This document shows, one piece after another, positions 8,687 through 20,123 of a stretch of DNA of 64,000 nt. Below the pieces are notes generated by a model. The model saw only the letters and a list, made by a program, of their open reading frames with translations. It ran no database searches and was not told where the DNA came from. The stretch's first letter is position 1. The number at the start of each line of letters is the position of its first letter. The stretch spans positions 3,906,001-3,970,000 of the forward strand of contig NZ_QUMQ01000001.1 of NCBI RefSeq assembly GCF_003387075.1, read 5' to 3'. The translations under genes and the position numbers were made by a program. Source of the DNA: Asanoa ferruginea. Lineage in GTDB: Bacteria; Actinomycetota; Actinomycetes; Mycobacteriales; Micromonosporaceae.

Positions 8687-10753
8687 TCAGGACGGGTTCA
8701 GCGGCCGGTAGCGGCCCAGCCAGTCGACCAGTTCCTCGGCCGGCATCGGGCGGGCGTAGAACCAGCCCTGCGCCACGTGGCAGCCGACGCCGCGCAGGAG
8801 GCGCCAGGTGCGTTCGTCCTCGACGCCCTCGGCGACCACCCGTAGGCCCAGCGCGCCGGCCAGGTCGATGACCGTGCGGACGATGGCGTGGTCGTCGGCG
8901 TCGGTGGCCATGCCCAGCACGAACGAGCGGTCGACCTTGACCTCGGTCAGCGGGAGGCGGCGTAGGTGCTGCATCGACGAGTAGCCCGTGCCGAAGTCGT
9001 CCAGTGCGATCGCCACACCCAGCTTGGCCAGCTCGGAGATCGTGGCCAGCACCCGCCGCGGGTCGGCCATCAGGGCGCCCTCGGTGATCTCCAGTTGGAG
9101 CTGTTCGGGTGCGACCTCGAAGCGGGCCAGGCGTTCCTTGATCTGGTCGACGATCTCCAGGGTGTGCAGGTCGCGGATGCTGACGTTGACCGCCGCCCGG
9201 AGGTGGACGCCCGCCGCCTGCCACTTGGCCAACTGCTCGACCACATCGTCGACCACGCGGCGGGTGAGCAGGCGCATCACCGCGCTCTGCTCGGCCACCT
9301 TGATCAGTTCTTCCGGGTCGACCATGCCGCGCTTGGCGTGGCGCCAGCGGAGCAGGGCCTCGACGCCGACCACCGCGCCGGTCTGGATTTCGATCTGCGG
9401 CTGGTAGTACATGGTGATCTCGCCCGCGGCGGGTGAGACCAGGTCGGGGTCGAGGGCGCGGCGGAGGTCGCCGAGCAGGCTCAGGCGCTCGGGTGTGTTG
9501 TGGTCTGACTCCGGCGTGTAGACGACGACCGTGTCGCGGCGGTGTTTCGCGTCGTACATCGCCACGTCGGCGTGCCGCATCAGGGTCGCGAAGTCGTCGC
9601 CGTGTTCGGGGAAGAGGGCGATGCCGATCGAGCCGGCCACGTCGAGCGGCAAGCCGTCGAGCGAGACCGGTTCGGCCAGCGCTACCACGATGCGGTCGGC
9701 CAGGGCCCGGGCGCCGTCGGCGTCGGTCAGCCGCGGGGTGAGGATCGCGAACTCGTCGCCGCCGAGCCGGGCGACCACGTCGGCCGGGCCGACCGCCCGG
9801 ACCAGGCGGTCGCTGACGTCGATCAGCAACCGGTCGCCGACCGCGTGGCCGAGGGCGTCGTTGACGTGCTTGAAGCGGTCGAGGTCGAGGAGCAGCAGCG
9901 CGAAGTGCTGGTCGGGCGCGCCGGCGGCGGCCCGGGCGCAGTGCAGCGTCGCCTGCTCGTGCACCTCGGCCAGCAGCGCCTTGCGGTTGGCCAGCCCGGT
10001 CAGCGGGTCGAGCCGGGCCAGGTGCTCCTGCTCCGCCGACAGCCGTGACATGCGGTAGACCGCGAACAGCGGCACCAGCATCAGCGGGATCAGCGCGACG
10101 CTCTGCGACGCCGGGCCGCCGACCAGGATGGGTGCGAGCAGCAGCAGGGCGCCGATCGAGACCGACTCGAACGCCAGGCCATGGCGGAAGGTGCGCCACC
10201 AGTTGCCGCCCGCGTGCAGGCGGACGGCGATGGTCACGGTGCCGTATTTGACGACGAACCAGGCCGCCGCCGCGACCGAGGCCGCCACCACGTCGATCCA
10301 GGTTGGACCGGTGCCCTGGGCGAACGCGGCCTCGCCGAAGCCGCGCAGCACCGCCTCCGCCGCGCCCAACGCCAGCGCGTATTGCGCGACGTTGAACACC
10401 GCCCGCCACGTCGCATGGCGCAGCCGGATGGACGAGGAAACGACGGCGGCTGCCTGCACCAGGATCGCGGGGCCGAGGCCCCAGGCCAACAGGATCGCGA
10501 ACGTGAAGCAGATCGACGGGAAGACCGCCGAACTCTGCCGGGGCCCGGGCGGCGCGAACGGGCGGTAGTCACAAAGGACAGCCAGCGCAGCCATCAACCA
10601 GAACGCGGTCGGCAGGTCGGGAAGCTGCTCGGGGAGGCGGCTGATCGAGGCCGCGGAGACGACAACGGCCACCGTGATGACCGCTCCGACGAACGTGTAG
10701 AACGGCGCCGCCCGTTCGGCGGGAACGGAGTTACGCCGCACGGCAGCGTCCAT
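8687..10753 (-). CDS. Membrane GGDEF-EAL cyclic di-GMP protein
   Basis: A 688-aa membrane protein: about six to eight N-terminal helices (residues 15-220), a GGDEF domain and an EAL domain. The GGDEF motif is intact (ARLGGDEFAIL), but the inhibitory RxxD site is replaced by GPAD. The EAL domain keeps EALLRW, LEITE, ALDDFGTGYSS, KVDRSF and AEGVEDE, so phosphodiesterase activity is expected. ATG 10753 is chosen because GGGAGGT lies just upstream. From memory, the ligA neighbour in S. coelicolor is RmdB, a GGDEF-EAL phosphodiesterase in development; orthology is plausible but untested. Confidence 0.9.
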   Translation of the reverse strand: MDAAVRRNSVPAERAAPFYTFVGAVITVAVVVSAASISRLPEQLPDLPTAFWLMAALAVLCDYRPFAPPGPRQSSAVFPSICFTFAILLAWGLGPAILVQAAAVVSSSIRLRHATWRAVFNVAQYALALGAAEAVLRGFGEAAFAQGTGPTWIDVVAASVAAAAWFVVKYGTVTIAVRLHAGGNWWRTFRHGLAFESVSIGALLLLAPILVGGPASQSVALIPLMLVPLFAVYRMSRLSAEQEHLARLDPLTGLANRKALLAEVHEQATLHCARAAAGAPDQHFALLLLDLDRFKHVNDALGHAVGDRLLIDVSDRLVRAVGPADVVARLGGDEFAILTPRLTDADGARALADRIVVALAEPVSLDGLPLDVAGSIGIALFPEHGDDFATLMRHADVAMYDAKHRRDTVVVYTPESDHNTPERLSLLGDLRRALDPDLVSPAAGEITMYYQPQIEIQTGAVVGVEALLRWRHAKRGMVDPEELIKVAEQSAVMRLLTRRVVDDVVEQLAKWQAAGVHLRAAVNVSIRDLHTLEIVDQIKERLARFEVAPEQLQLEITEGALMADPRRVLATISELAKLGVAIALDDFGTGYSSMQHLRRLPLTEVKVDRSFVLGMATDADDHAIVRTVIDLAGALGLRVVAEGVEDERTWRLLRGVGCHVAQGWFYARPMPAEELVDWLGRYRPLNPS

Positions 10754-10916
10754 CCCACCTCCCCGCTCGCCCCACAACGCCCCCCAGCGTCCGGCCGGAC
10801 TGTCCACTAAAGATCCCACCCTATGGGCGTGGTTTGCCAACCGAGCGAAACGGACAGAGTCGTGATTAAGTTGGTATACACGGCAAGCGGGCAACTATGG
10901 GCCAATAGCCGTCGGC

Positions 10917-13046
<2,130 letters not shown>

Positions 13047-13106
13047 TCAAACCTCCGGACGACTAAGGCCAACAACAGCAACCTAGCCGCCCCGTACGAC
13101 AAAGTC

Positions 13107-13460
13107 TCAGACCTCGAAGACCAGACAGAAGGGATGCCCGGCCGGATCCTCGAAAACCCGGAAATCCGCACCGTCACCAGGCAACCGCTTCGCGCCCAGC
13201 GCGAGAGCCTGCGCCGAGGCCCGGTCGATGTCGTCGACCATCACGTCGAGGTGCATCTGCTGCGGCCGCTCCGGGTCGGGCCAGTGCGGTTGGCGCAGCC
13301 CGGGCGCCATCTGGAAGGCGATCCGGATGCGGTCATCGGAGATCACCACCCAGCCCTCCCGCTTGTGCACCACGGGCATGCCCAGCAACTCGCTGTAGAA
13401 CCCGGCCAGAGCGGGCGGATCCGGACAGTCGATCACGACGTTGTAGAGGCGGCCGATCAT
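13107..13460 (-). CDS. VOC/glyoxalase superfamily protein
   Basis: A 117-aa single-domain protein of the vicinal oxygen chelate fold: IGRLYNVVIDCPDPPALAGFYSELLGMP at the start and DFRVFEDPAGHPFCLVFEV at the end, the usual second half. ATG 13460 is preferred over 13469 because GGAAGG is 9 nt from it and abuts the other ATG. It sits between the MetE-like gene and ligA on the same strand. Substrate unknown; such proteins include dioxygenases, resistance proteins and lyases. Confidence 0.82.
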   Translation of the reverse strand: MIGRLYNVVIDCPDPPALAGFYSELLGMPVVHKREGWVVISDDRIRIAFQMAPGLRQPHWPDPERPQQMHLDVMVDDIDRASAQALALGAKRLPGDGADFRVFEDPAGHPFCLVFEV

Positions 13461-13490
13461 GCGGATCATCCTTCCCCACGTTGCCGCGGG

Positions 13491-14489
13491 CTATTCCTCG
13501 ACCAGACGCCGACCGGCGTCGCGGCAGGCCGCCAGCACGTCCTTGGCGTAGGTCGCCGAGGCACCGGCCAGCCCGCAGGTCGGCGTGACCACGACCTGGC
13601 GGCGCAGCAGGTCAGCGCTGAAGCCGAGCTGGTTCCAGACCCCGCGTACCCGATCAACAAGATCTTTGTGACCGGGCGCCCGCGCACCGCTGGTCGGCGC
13701 CACGCCAGCCAGCAGGCCAACCCCGGCGTCGATCGCCTCGCCCAGCGGATCGAGCGAGCCGACCAACGAAAGATCAAGGGAAAGGGCCGAAGCACCAGCC
13801 GAGACGAACAGCGAAATGGGTACGTCGGCCGCGCAGCAATGGAACGTGACCGGGGCGCCGACCCCGCTGACCAGCGCCCGCAGCGCGTCGGCGGCCGTGT
13901 TGGTCTCCACCGCCCGGTAGGCGCTGAACCCGCTCTCGGTCGGCACGTGCCCGGCCAGCACCGTCGGCAACGCCGGCTCGTCGACCTGGAGCAGCACGGT
14001 CGCACCCGGCAGCCGGCGGCGTACGTCGTCGACGTGGGTCCGCAGCCCTTCGGTCAACGACGTGATCAGGTCGCGGACCGCGCCCGGGTCGCGCAGCAGC
14101 CGCCCGCCGACCGGCAGGTCGACGTTGGCCGCCAGCGTGTAGGGCCCGGCCGCCTGCACCTTGACCACACCCGTGAAGCCGTCACCCTGCTCGGTGAGCT
14201 GGTCGAGGTCGCGGTCGAGGAAGTCGGCGGCGCGGCGCAGGTCGCGCCCCGGCCGCGCGGCGATCCGCCAGGTGCCGACGTAGAGCTCGACCGGCAGGTC
14301 GACCAGGAACGCCGAGGTGCGGCCGATGATGTCGGCGCCGGGGCCGCGGTCGGGCAACTCGGCGAGGTGCGGCAGGTCCGGCAGCTCCCCGAACACCACC
14401 CGTTGTGCCTCGGCGATGTCGTCGCCGGGCATCGAGCCGACGCCCGTCGCGCTGCCGGCCGGCCAGGGCCAAGGTTGCTGCTCATTCAC
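13491..14489 (-). CDS. MetE-like cobalamin-independent methionine synthase family protein
   Basis: A 332-aa protein with the UROD/MetE C-terminal barrel only; true MetE is about twice as long. It begins GSATGVGSMPGDDI, contains QVDEPALPTVL, and has candidate zinc ligands in TFHCCAADVP and VVTPTCGLAGAS. In other actinobacteria this short MetE-like gene also lies beside ligA and mnmA. The methyl acceptor and donor are not established. Its start overlaps the end of the upstream phosphatidyltransferase gene by 8 nt, so the two are probably translated together. Confidence 0.82.
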   Translation of the reverse strand: MNEQQPWPWPAGSATGVGSMPGDDIAEAQRVVFGELPDLPHLAELPDRGPGADIIGRTSAFLVDLPVELYVGTWRIAARPGRDLRRAADFLDRDLDQLTEQGDGFTGVVKVQAAGPYTLAANVDLPVGGRLLRDPGAVRDLITSLTEGLRTHVDDVRRRLPGATVLLQVDEPALPTVLAGHVPTESGFSAYRAVETNTAADALRALVSGVGAPVTFHCCAADVPISLFVSAGASALSLDLSLVGSLDPLGEAIDAGVGLLAGVAPTSGARAPGHKDLVDRVRGVWNQLGFSADLLRRQVVVTPTCGLAGASATYAKDVLAACRDAGRRLVEE

Positions 14490-15216
14490 GAGGCAGGAGC
14501 CTACCGATCACCCGGGTACGGGTGACCGGGTGACCGTCCCGCCACAGCCAGACAACATCACGGCCGAACGACTCGAGCAGCAGCGCGAAGGCGATCAGCA
14601 GCAGCACCAGGGTGGGCCGGAACGGCAACACGCCGGCGGTCGCGGTGACCAGGGCGATGCCCTGCGTCGCGGCGACCACCTTGCGCCAGTAGCGGGGCGG
14701 CAGCGTGCCGCGCATCCAGCGGGTCGACCAGATGCCGGCCAGGAACGCGTAGCGCATCGCGCCGATCGCGAGCACCCACCAGCCGGCCGTGTGTGCCACG
14801 TACGCACTGAGCACCAGCACCAGGAACGAGTCGGCCTCCATGTCGAACCGCGCGCCGAACGCCGAGGTGGTGCCGGTGCGTCGGGCGACCTGCCCGTCGA
14901 CGCCGTCGAGCAGCAGCGCGACGACCACCAGCCCGACCACCATCGCGACCGGCGGGGTGCGCTGGATGCCGTCGACCACGAGGGCGGCGACGGCACCGAT
15001 CAGGATCGTCCGGCCGGCGGTCACCCAGTCGGCGGGCCCGTACGTGCTGAGTCCAGATGACGACAGTCCGTGTTGGAGCAGGATCATCGTGCTGATCGCG
15101 AACGCGGCGCCGGCCACCCAGCCAAGGGGGCCGAGGCCAACCGCCGCGGCCACCGCCGCAAGCACGGTGAACTGGGCAAACATGCCGACCAGCGGGCCGG
15201 ACCGAACCATGCGCAT
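14482..15216 (-). CDS. CDP-alcohol phosphatidyltransferase family protein
   Basis: A 244-aa membrane enzyme that transfers a CDP-linked phosphatidyl or phospho-alcohol group. The family signature is complete: DGVDGQVARRTGTTSAFGAR followed by FDMEAD, i.e. D-x2-DG-x2-AR-x8-G-x3-D-x3-D, near residues 103-128. About six helices. GGAGG lies 5 nt before ATG 15216. It is divergent from the pterin-like cluster, with 81 nt between them. I infer it makes a lipid or phospho-alcohol used with that cluster's glycosyltransferase, flippase and sulfatase-like protein. Confidence 0.87.
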   Translation of the reverse strand: MRMVRSGPLVGMFAQFTVLAAVAAAVGLGPLGWVAGAAFAISTMILLQHGLSSSGLSTYGPADWVTAGRTILIGAVAALVVDGIQRTPPVAMVVGLVVVALLLDGVDGQVARRTGTTSAFGARFDMEADSFLVLVLSAYVAHTAGWWVLAIGAMRYAFLAGIWSTRWMRGTLPPRYWRKVVAATQGIALVTATAGVLPFRPTLVLLLIAFALLLESFGRDVVWLWRDGHPVTRTRVIGRLLPRE

Positions 15217-15297
15217 CGTTCCTCCGTGTCTTTAAGCGGCACATGATGACACGGGAAATGGGATCGTTCGGTTCATGAAGATGACGGAGAGCCACGA

Positions 15298-16275
15298 ATG
15301 AGCCGCTCGGAACGGGCATTCTGGGTGGTCGCGCCCGGTGCTGGCGAGGTCCGACCGGCCGATGTCGCGGAGCCCGGTCCCGACGAGGTCCGGGTGCGCA
15401 CGATCCGCTCCGGCGTGAGCCGTGGCACGGAGACGCTGGTGTTCCGCGGCGCGGTGCCGGAGAGCCAGCACACCGCCATGCGGGCGCCGTTCCAGGAGGG
15501 TGATTTCCCTGGTCCGGTGAAATACGGCTACCTCAACGTCGGCGTCGTCGCGGAGGGCCCGGCCGAGTTGCGCGGGCGCACCGTCTTCTGCCTTTACCCC
15601 CATCAGACGGGGTACGTCGTGCCGGCCACCGCGGTCGTCCCGGTGCCCGACGACGTCCCGCCCGCGCGCGCGGTGCTGGCCGGCACGGTGGAGACCGCCG
15701 TCAACGCCCTCTGGGACGCCGCGCCGCTGGTCGGCGACCGGGTCACCGTGGTCGGCGGCGGGATGGTCGGCTGCGGCGTCGCGCGGCTGCTGGCCCGCTT
15801 CCCGGGCGTCGCGGTCGAACTCGTCGACGTCGACCCGGCACGGGCCGCCACGGCCGCCGCCCTCGAGGTCGATTTCGCCCATCCGGAGGACGCCGCGACC
15901 GACCGTGACCTGGTCTTCCACGCCAGCGCGGCGGAGGCCGGGCTGCGCCGCTCGCTGGAGTTGCTCCGGCCGGAGGGCACGGTGATCGAGCTGAGCTGGT
16001 ATGGCGACCGCGAGGTGAGCGTGCCGCTCGGTGCCGGGTTCCACTCGGGACGCCTGAACATCCGGGCCAGCCAGGTCGGCATGGTCGCGCCGGCCCGCCG
16101 GTCGAGCCGTTCCTACGCCGACCGCCTCGCCCTGGCCCTCGAGTTGCTCCGCGACCCGGCGTTTGACGCGCTGGTCAGCGGGCAGCACCCCTTCGAGCGA
16201 CTGCCCGAGGTGCTGTCAGCCCTCGCGTCTGGCAGCCTTGCCGGGTTGTGCCACGTCATCACCTACGGAGAGTAG
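15298..16275 (+). CDS. Medium-chain (zinc-type) alcohol dehydrogenase family protein
   Basis: A 325-aa MDR superfamily oxidoreductase with a GroES-like N-terminal half ([16 protein letters not shown]) and a Rossmann half ([30 protein letters not shown]). The usual catalytic Cys-His zinc pair is not evident. GGAGAG precedes ATG 15298. It is the first gene of an eight-gene plus-strand run with gaps or overlaps of 8-11 nt or less; the PTPS homologue starts 8 nt after its stop. Substrate unknown; the context suggests a pterin, sugar or lipid alcohol. Confidence 0.8.
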   Translation: MSRSERAFWVVAPGAGEVRPADVAEPGPDEVRVRTIRSGVSRGTETLVFRGAVPESQHTAMRAPFQEGDFPGPVKYGYLNVGVVAEGPAELRGRTVFCLYPHQTGYVVPATAVVPVPDDVPPARAVLAGTVETAVNALWDAAPLVGDRVTVVGGGMVGCGVARLLARFPGVAVELVDVDPARAATAAALEVDFAHPEDAATDRDLVFHASAAEAGLRRSLELLRPEGTVIELSWYGDREVSVPLGAGFHSGRLNIRASQVGMVAPARRSSRSYADRLALALELLRDPAFDALVSGQHPFERLPEVLSALASGSLAGLCHVITYGE

Positions 16276-16283
16276 AGAAACAC

Positions 16284-16682
16284 ATGTTCAGCGTTACCGT
16301 GCGCGACCACATGATGATCGCCCACAGCTTCCGCGGCGAGGTCTTCGGCCCGGCGCAGCAGTTGCACGGCGCGACCTTCCTGGTCGACGCCACCTTCCGC
16401 CGCGCCGAGCTCGACGCCGACGGCATCGTGGTCGACATCGCGCGCGCGTCCGACGAGCTCAAGGCCATCGTGGGGCAGTTCAACCTGCACAACCTCGACG
16501 ACGACCCGACGCTGGCCGGGGTCAACACGACGACCGAGGTGCTCGCCAAGGTCATCGCCGACCGGCTGGCCGAGCGGGCGACGGCCGGCGATCTCGGCGA
16601 GGGCGGCCGTGAGCTGGCCGGGATCACCGTGACCCTGCACGAATCGCACATCGCGTGGGCGAGCTACGAGCGATCGTTGTGA
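16284..16682 (+). CDS. 6-pyruvoyl-tetrahydropterin synthase/QueD homologue with altered active site
   Basis: A 132-aa T-fold protein ([31 protein letters not shown]). In PTPS/QueD three histidines bind zinc (AHxL plus HGH) and a cysteine four residues before the first of the HGH pair is catalytic. Here His14 and His28 remain but the third ligand is Ala30 (HGA) and the cysteine position is Ala24. So it is unlikely to run the canonical PTPS or QueD reaction. From memory, S. coelicolor SCO6650 is a PTPS homologue in a comparable cluster with a GTP cyclohydrolase II. Its stop overlaps the glycosyltransferase start. Confidence 0.82.
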   Translation: MFSVTVRDHMMIAHSFRGEVFGPAQQLHGATFLVDATFRRAELDADGIVVDIARASDELKAIVGQFNLHNLDDDPTLAGVNTTTEVLAKVIADRLAERATAGDLGEGGRELAGITVTLHESHIAWASYERSL

Positions 16683-17686
16683 ACCTTTCGCCGCCGGGCG
16701 GCGTACACGTCATCGTGCCTGACGAGATCGACGACCCGAGCGCGCCGAGTGGCGGCAACGCCTACGACCGGCGGGTCTTCGATGGTCTGGCGGCGCTCGG
16801 CTGGGCGGTCCGGGAACACCCGGTCCCGGTCGGCACGGCCCTGGGCCCGGTGCTCGACACGCTGCCCGACGGCGCGCTCGTCCTGGTCGACGGGCTGCTG
16901 GCCACCTCGGTCCCGGTCGACCGGGTCGGCCGCCTGCGACTCGTGGTGCTGGTCCACATGATCTTCGGCGGGCCTGGTGAGCGCGAGGTGCTGGCGGCCG
17001 CCGACGCGCTGCTGACCACCAGCGAGTGGAGCCGGCGCAACGTGCTCGACACCTACGGCCTGCCGGCCTTCGTGGCCGCACCCGGGGTCGAGCCGCAGCC
17101 GGTCACGCCGCCCGGCGCGACCGGGTCCCGGCTGCTCTGCGTGGCCGCCGTGCTGCCGCACAAGGGGCACGACGTGCTGGCCAAGGCGCTGGCGATGCTG
17201 CCGGAGGCCGGCTGGACGTGCGTGTGCGTCGGTTCGCTGTCGCGGGCACCCGAATTCGCCTCGGACGTGCGCGCCGGCGCGCCGGCCGGCATGCGTTTCG
17301 TCGGGCCGCGCACCGGCGCCGACCTCGACGCCGCCTACGCCGACGCCGACCTGCTGGTGCTGCCGTCCCGCGCCGACTCCTACGGCATGGTGGTGACCGA
17401 GGCGCTGGCCCGCGGCATCCCGGTGCTGACCACGACCGCCCAGGGGCTGCCCGACACGCTGGGCCGGGCGCCGGACGGCAGCCGCCCGGGGCTGCTGGTA
17501 CCGCCCGACGACCCGGCCGCGCTCGCCGCCGCGCTGCGGCGCTGGCTCACCGAACCGTCCGCCCGCGATGCGCTGCGCGCGTCGGCCCAACTGCGTCGAA
17601 CGACGCTGACGGGCTGGCCGGTCACCGCGAAGCTGGCTTCCGATGTCCTGTCCACGGTCGCGATGCGGGAGAGCACGAGCAGATGA
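16679..17686 (+). CDS. GT4-type glycosyltransferase
   Basis: A 335-aa GT-B fold retaining glycosyltransferase. Seen: acceptor-side [34 protein letters not shown], and the donor-binding [21 protein letters not shown] with the E-x7-E region. I place the start at GTG 16679, overlapping the PTPS stop as GTGA, a coupling pattern repeated through this cluster. It would transfer a nucleotide-sugar residue in the cytoplasm to an unknown acceptor made by the cluster. Confidence 0.85.
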   Translation: MNLSPPGGVHVIVPDEIDDPSAPSGGNAYDRRVFDGLAALGWAVREHPVPVGTALGPVLDTLPDGALVLVDGLLATSVPVDRVGRLRLVVLVHMIFGGPGEREVLAAADALLTTSEWSRRNVLDTYGLPAFVAAPGVEPQPVTPPGATGSRLLCVAAVLPHKGHDVLAKALAMLPEAGWTCVCVGSLSRAPEFASDVRAGAPAGMRFVGPRTGADLDAAYADADLLVLPSRADSYGMVVTEALARGIPVLTTTAQGLPDTLGRAPDGSRPGLLVPPDDPAALAAALRRWLTEPSARDALRASAQLRRTTLTGWPVTAKLASDVLSTVAMRESTSR

Positions 17687-18489
17687 CGAGCACCCTGATG
17701 CCCGGGGTCAGCCCCGACTGGCTGAGCCTGCGCGAACCCGCCGACGCGCGGTCGCGCGCCGCCGACCTGGTCGACGACCTGCGCGAACGGGTCGGCGACG
17801 CGCCGCGCATGGTGATCCACGACCTCGGCTGCGGCACCGGATCGGCCGCCCGCTGGCTGGCGCCGAAACTCCCCGCGGCGCAGCACTGGATCATGTGGGA
17901 CCGCGACCCGGACCTGCTCGCCGCCGCCCTGGCCGGGAAGCCGGACGGGATCACCGCGGCGACCCGGGTGCGCGACATCGGCACGCTGCACGCCGCCGAC
18001 CTGGCCGGTGCCGCGCTGGTCACCGCCTCCGCGTTGATCGACATCCTGACCGTCGACGAGGTGGACGCGATCGCTTCGGCGTGCGCCGGGGCCGGCGTAC
18101 CCGCGCTGATCATGCTTTCGGTCGTTGGCCGCGTGGAGTTCACGCCCGCGGACCCGTTCGACGCGGAGGTGGCCGCCGCGTTCAATGCGCACCAGCGGCG
18201 CAGCGTCGGCGGGCGCCGGCTGCTCGGCCCGGACGCGGTCGCCGCGCTGGATGAGGCGTTCGCCCGGCACGGGGTGGCGACCACGCTGCGGCCAAGCCCG
18301 TGGCAACTCGGCGCCGACGACCGGGCGCTGCTCGAGGTCTGGTTCCGGGAATGGCTGGCCGCGGCGGTCGACCAGGTGCCCGCGCTGGCCGCACCGGCTG
18401 CCGGCTATGCCCGGCGCCGCACGGCGGAGATCGCCGAGGGGCGGCTCACCGCGAGCGTCCACCACGTCGACCTGCTGGCCCTACCGTGA
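17683..18489 (+). CDS. SAM-dependent methyltransferase
   Basis: A 268-aa class I methyltransferase. Motif I is VIHDLGCGTGSAARWLAPKL near residue 45, with motif II IMWDRDPDLLAAAL. ATG 17683 overlaps the glycosyltransferase stop as ATGA. The acceptor is unknown; the neighbours suggest the product of the same pathway. Confidence 0.85.
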   Translation: MTSTLMPGVSPDWLSLREPADARSRAADLVDDLRERVGDAPRMVIHDLGCGTGSAARWLAPKLPAAQHWIMWDRDPDLLAAALAGKPDGITAATRVRDIGTLHAADLAGAALVTASALIDILTVDEVDAIASACAGAGVPALIMLSVVGRVEFTPADPFDAEVAAAFNAHQRRSVGGRRLLGPDAVAALDEAFARHGVATTLRPSPWQLGADDRALLEVWFREWLAAAVDQVPALAAPAAGYARRRTAEIAEGRLTASVHHVDLLALP

Positions 18490-19427
18490 CCAAGGCGCAG
18501 ATCTGGGGCTGGGTCCGGCTCGCCGGCGGTGCCGCCCTGCTCGGCGTGCTGGTCTGGCGGCTGGGCAGCGGACCGTTCCTCGACGGCATCCGCGGCGTCA
18601 ACGCGACCGCGCTCGGCACCGCCTTCGGCCTCGGCGTGGTGACCACGGTCGCGTGCGCCTACCGGTGGGCGCTGGTGGCCCGGGCGCTGGGCGTGACGCT
18701 GCCGCTGCGCGAGGCGGTCGGCGCCTACTACCGGGCCCAGTTCCTCAACACCACGCTGCCCGGCGGCGTGGTCGGTGACGTGCACCGGGCGGTCCGGCAC
18801 GGCAAGGACATCGGTGACGTCGCCCTGGGCGTACGCGCGGTCGTGGTCGAACGGATGGCCGGCTTCGTGGTGACGATCGCCCTGTCGGTGGTCACGCTGG
18901 CCATCTTCCCGTCGCCGGTGCGCAAGCACATGCCGCTGGCCGTCGCCGCGATCGGCGTCGTGGCCCTGGTGGCCTACGTGATCAAGGGCAGGTTCCGGCT
19001 GCGCACCGGGCTCGCCTCGCCGGGCACCGGCATCGGCGTGGTGGTCACGACGGCCGTCGTGCTCGCCGGCCACCTGATCACCTTCCTGGTCGCGGCCCGG
19101 ACGGCCGGCGCGACCGCGCCGCTGCGCCTGCTGGCCCCGCTGACCCTGCTCGCGCTGCTGGCCATGGCGCTGCCCTGCAACATCGCCGGCTGGGGACCCC
19201 GCGAAGGCGTCGCCGCCTGGGCCTTCGGTGCGGCCGGGCTGACCTCCGGCCAGGGGGTCTCCACGGCGGTCGTATTCGGCGTGTTGGCCCTGGTCGCGAG
19301 CCTGCCGGGGGCCGTGGTGCTGGTGCTGCGTTGGGCGGACGGTAGGCGCGCGGCCGAGAAACCGGTAATGCTGGAGCCTGACGGGGACACCGGTGTCCAG
19401 CGGCAATTGGAGTACAGCCATGGCTGA
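18486..19427 (+). CDS. Flippase-like LPG-synthase transmembrane family protein
   Basis: A 313-aa protein with about seven to eight helices, family UPF0104/lysylphosphatidylglycerol synthase TM region. The characteristic AYYRAQFLNTTLPGGVVGDVHR stretch (near residues 80-102) and AALPCNIAGWGPREGVAAWAF-like segment are present. Members include AglD/YbhN-type lipid translocases. GTG 18486 overlaps the methyltransferase stop as GTGA. It could move a glycosylated lipid across the membrane. Confidence 0.83.
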   Translation: MTKAQIWGWVRLAGGAALLGVLVWRLGSGPFLDGIRGVNATALGTAFGLGVVTTVACAYRWALVARALGVTLPLREAVGAYYRAQFLNTTLPGGVVGDVHRAVRHGKDIGDVALGVRAVVVERMAGFVVTIALSVVTLAIFPSPVRKHMPLAVAAIGVVALVAYVIKGRFRLRTGLASPGTGIGVVVTTAVVLAGHLITFLVAARTAGATAPLRLLAPLTLLALLAMALPCNIAGWGPREGVAAWAFGAAGLTSGQGVSTAVVFGVLALVASLPGAVVLVLRWADGRRAAEKPVMLEPDGDTGVQRQLEYSHG

Positions 19428-20112
19428 GCGGCCTTACATCCTGCTGAGCTGCGCCATGTCGATCGACGGCTATGTCAACGACTGCGGCGACGAGCGCCTG
19501 CTGCTCTCCAACGAGGCCGACTTCCTGCGGGTCGACGAGGTCCGGGCCGGCTGCGACGCGATCCTGGTCGGCGCCGAGACGCTCCGCCGCGACAACCCCC
19601 GCCTGGTGGTGAAGTCGCCGGAGCACCGCGACGCCCGGGTGGCCCGCGGCGAGCACCCCTCGCCGCGCAAGGTGACCGTCACCGAGGGCGGCGGGCTCGA
19701 CGCCGAAGCCGAGTTCTTCCAGTCGGGCGAGGCGGAGAAGCTGGTCTACTGCGCGAGCTCCACAGTGGATCAGGCGCAGGCGCGGCTGGGCCGGCACGCC
19801 ACCATCGTCGATGGCGGCCAGCCGGTCAACCTCCGCCGGGTCACCGAAGACCTTTACGCTCGCGGTGTCGGCCGGCTGATGGTCGAGGGGGGCAGCACCA
19901 TCCACACCCAGTTCCTGACCGAAGAGCTCGCCGACGAGCTGCACCTCGTGGTGGCGCCGTTCTTCGTCGGCGACGCCAAGGCACCCCGCTTCGTCGGCGA
20001 AGGGGAGTTCCCCTGGAGCCAGGAGCGCCGGGCGACACTGGCCGAGGTCCGCCAGGTCGGCGACGTGGTGCTGCTGCGCTACGCGCTCTCGTCCCGGTTC
20101 GGCACCGTCTGA
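19420..20112 (+). CDS. RibD C-terminal domain (pyrimidine reductase-like) protein
   Basis: A 230-aa protein resembling the reductase half of RibD, which reduces the ribosyl side chain of the GTP-derived diaminopyrimidine. Seen: YILLSCAMSIDGYVND, DAILVGAETLRRDNPRL, and LMVEGGSTIHTQFL, all family hallmarks. Its start overlaps the flippase stop by 8 nt, and its own stop overlaps the next ATG as TGATG. Lying next to a GTP cyclohydrolase II it probably acts on that enzyme's product, in a path other than housekeeping riboflavin synthesis. Confidence 0.85.
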   Translation: MAERPYILLSCAMSIDGYVNDCGDERLLLSNEADFLRVDEVRAGCDAILVGAETLRRDNPRLVVKSPEHRDARVARGEHPSPRKVTVTEGGGLDAEAEFFQSGEAEKLVYCASSTVDQAQARLGRHATIVDGGQPVNLRRVTEDLYARGVGRLMVEGGSTIHTQFLTEELADELHLVVAPFFVGDAKAPRFVGEGEFPWSQERRATLAEVRQVGDVVLLRYALSSRFGTV

Positions 20113-20123
20113 TGAGGAGATTG

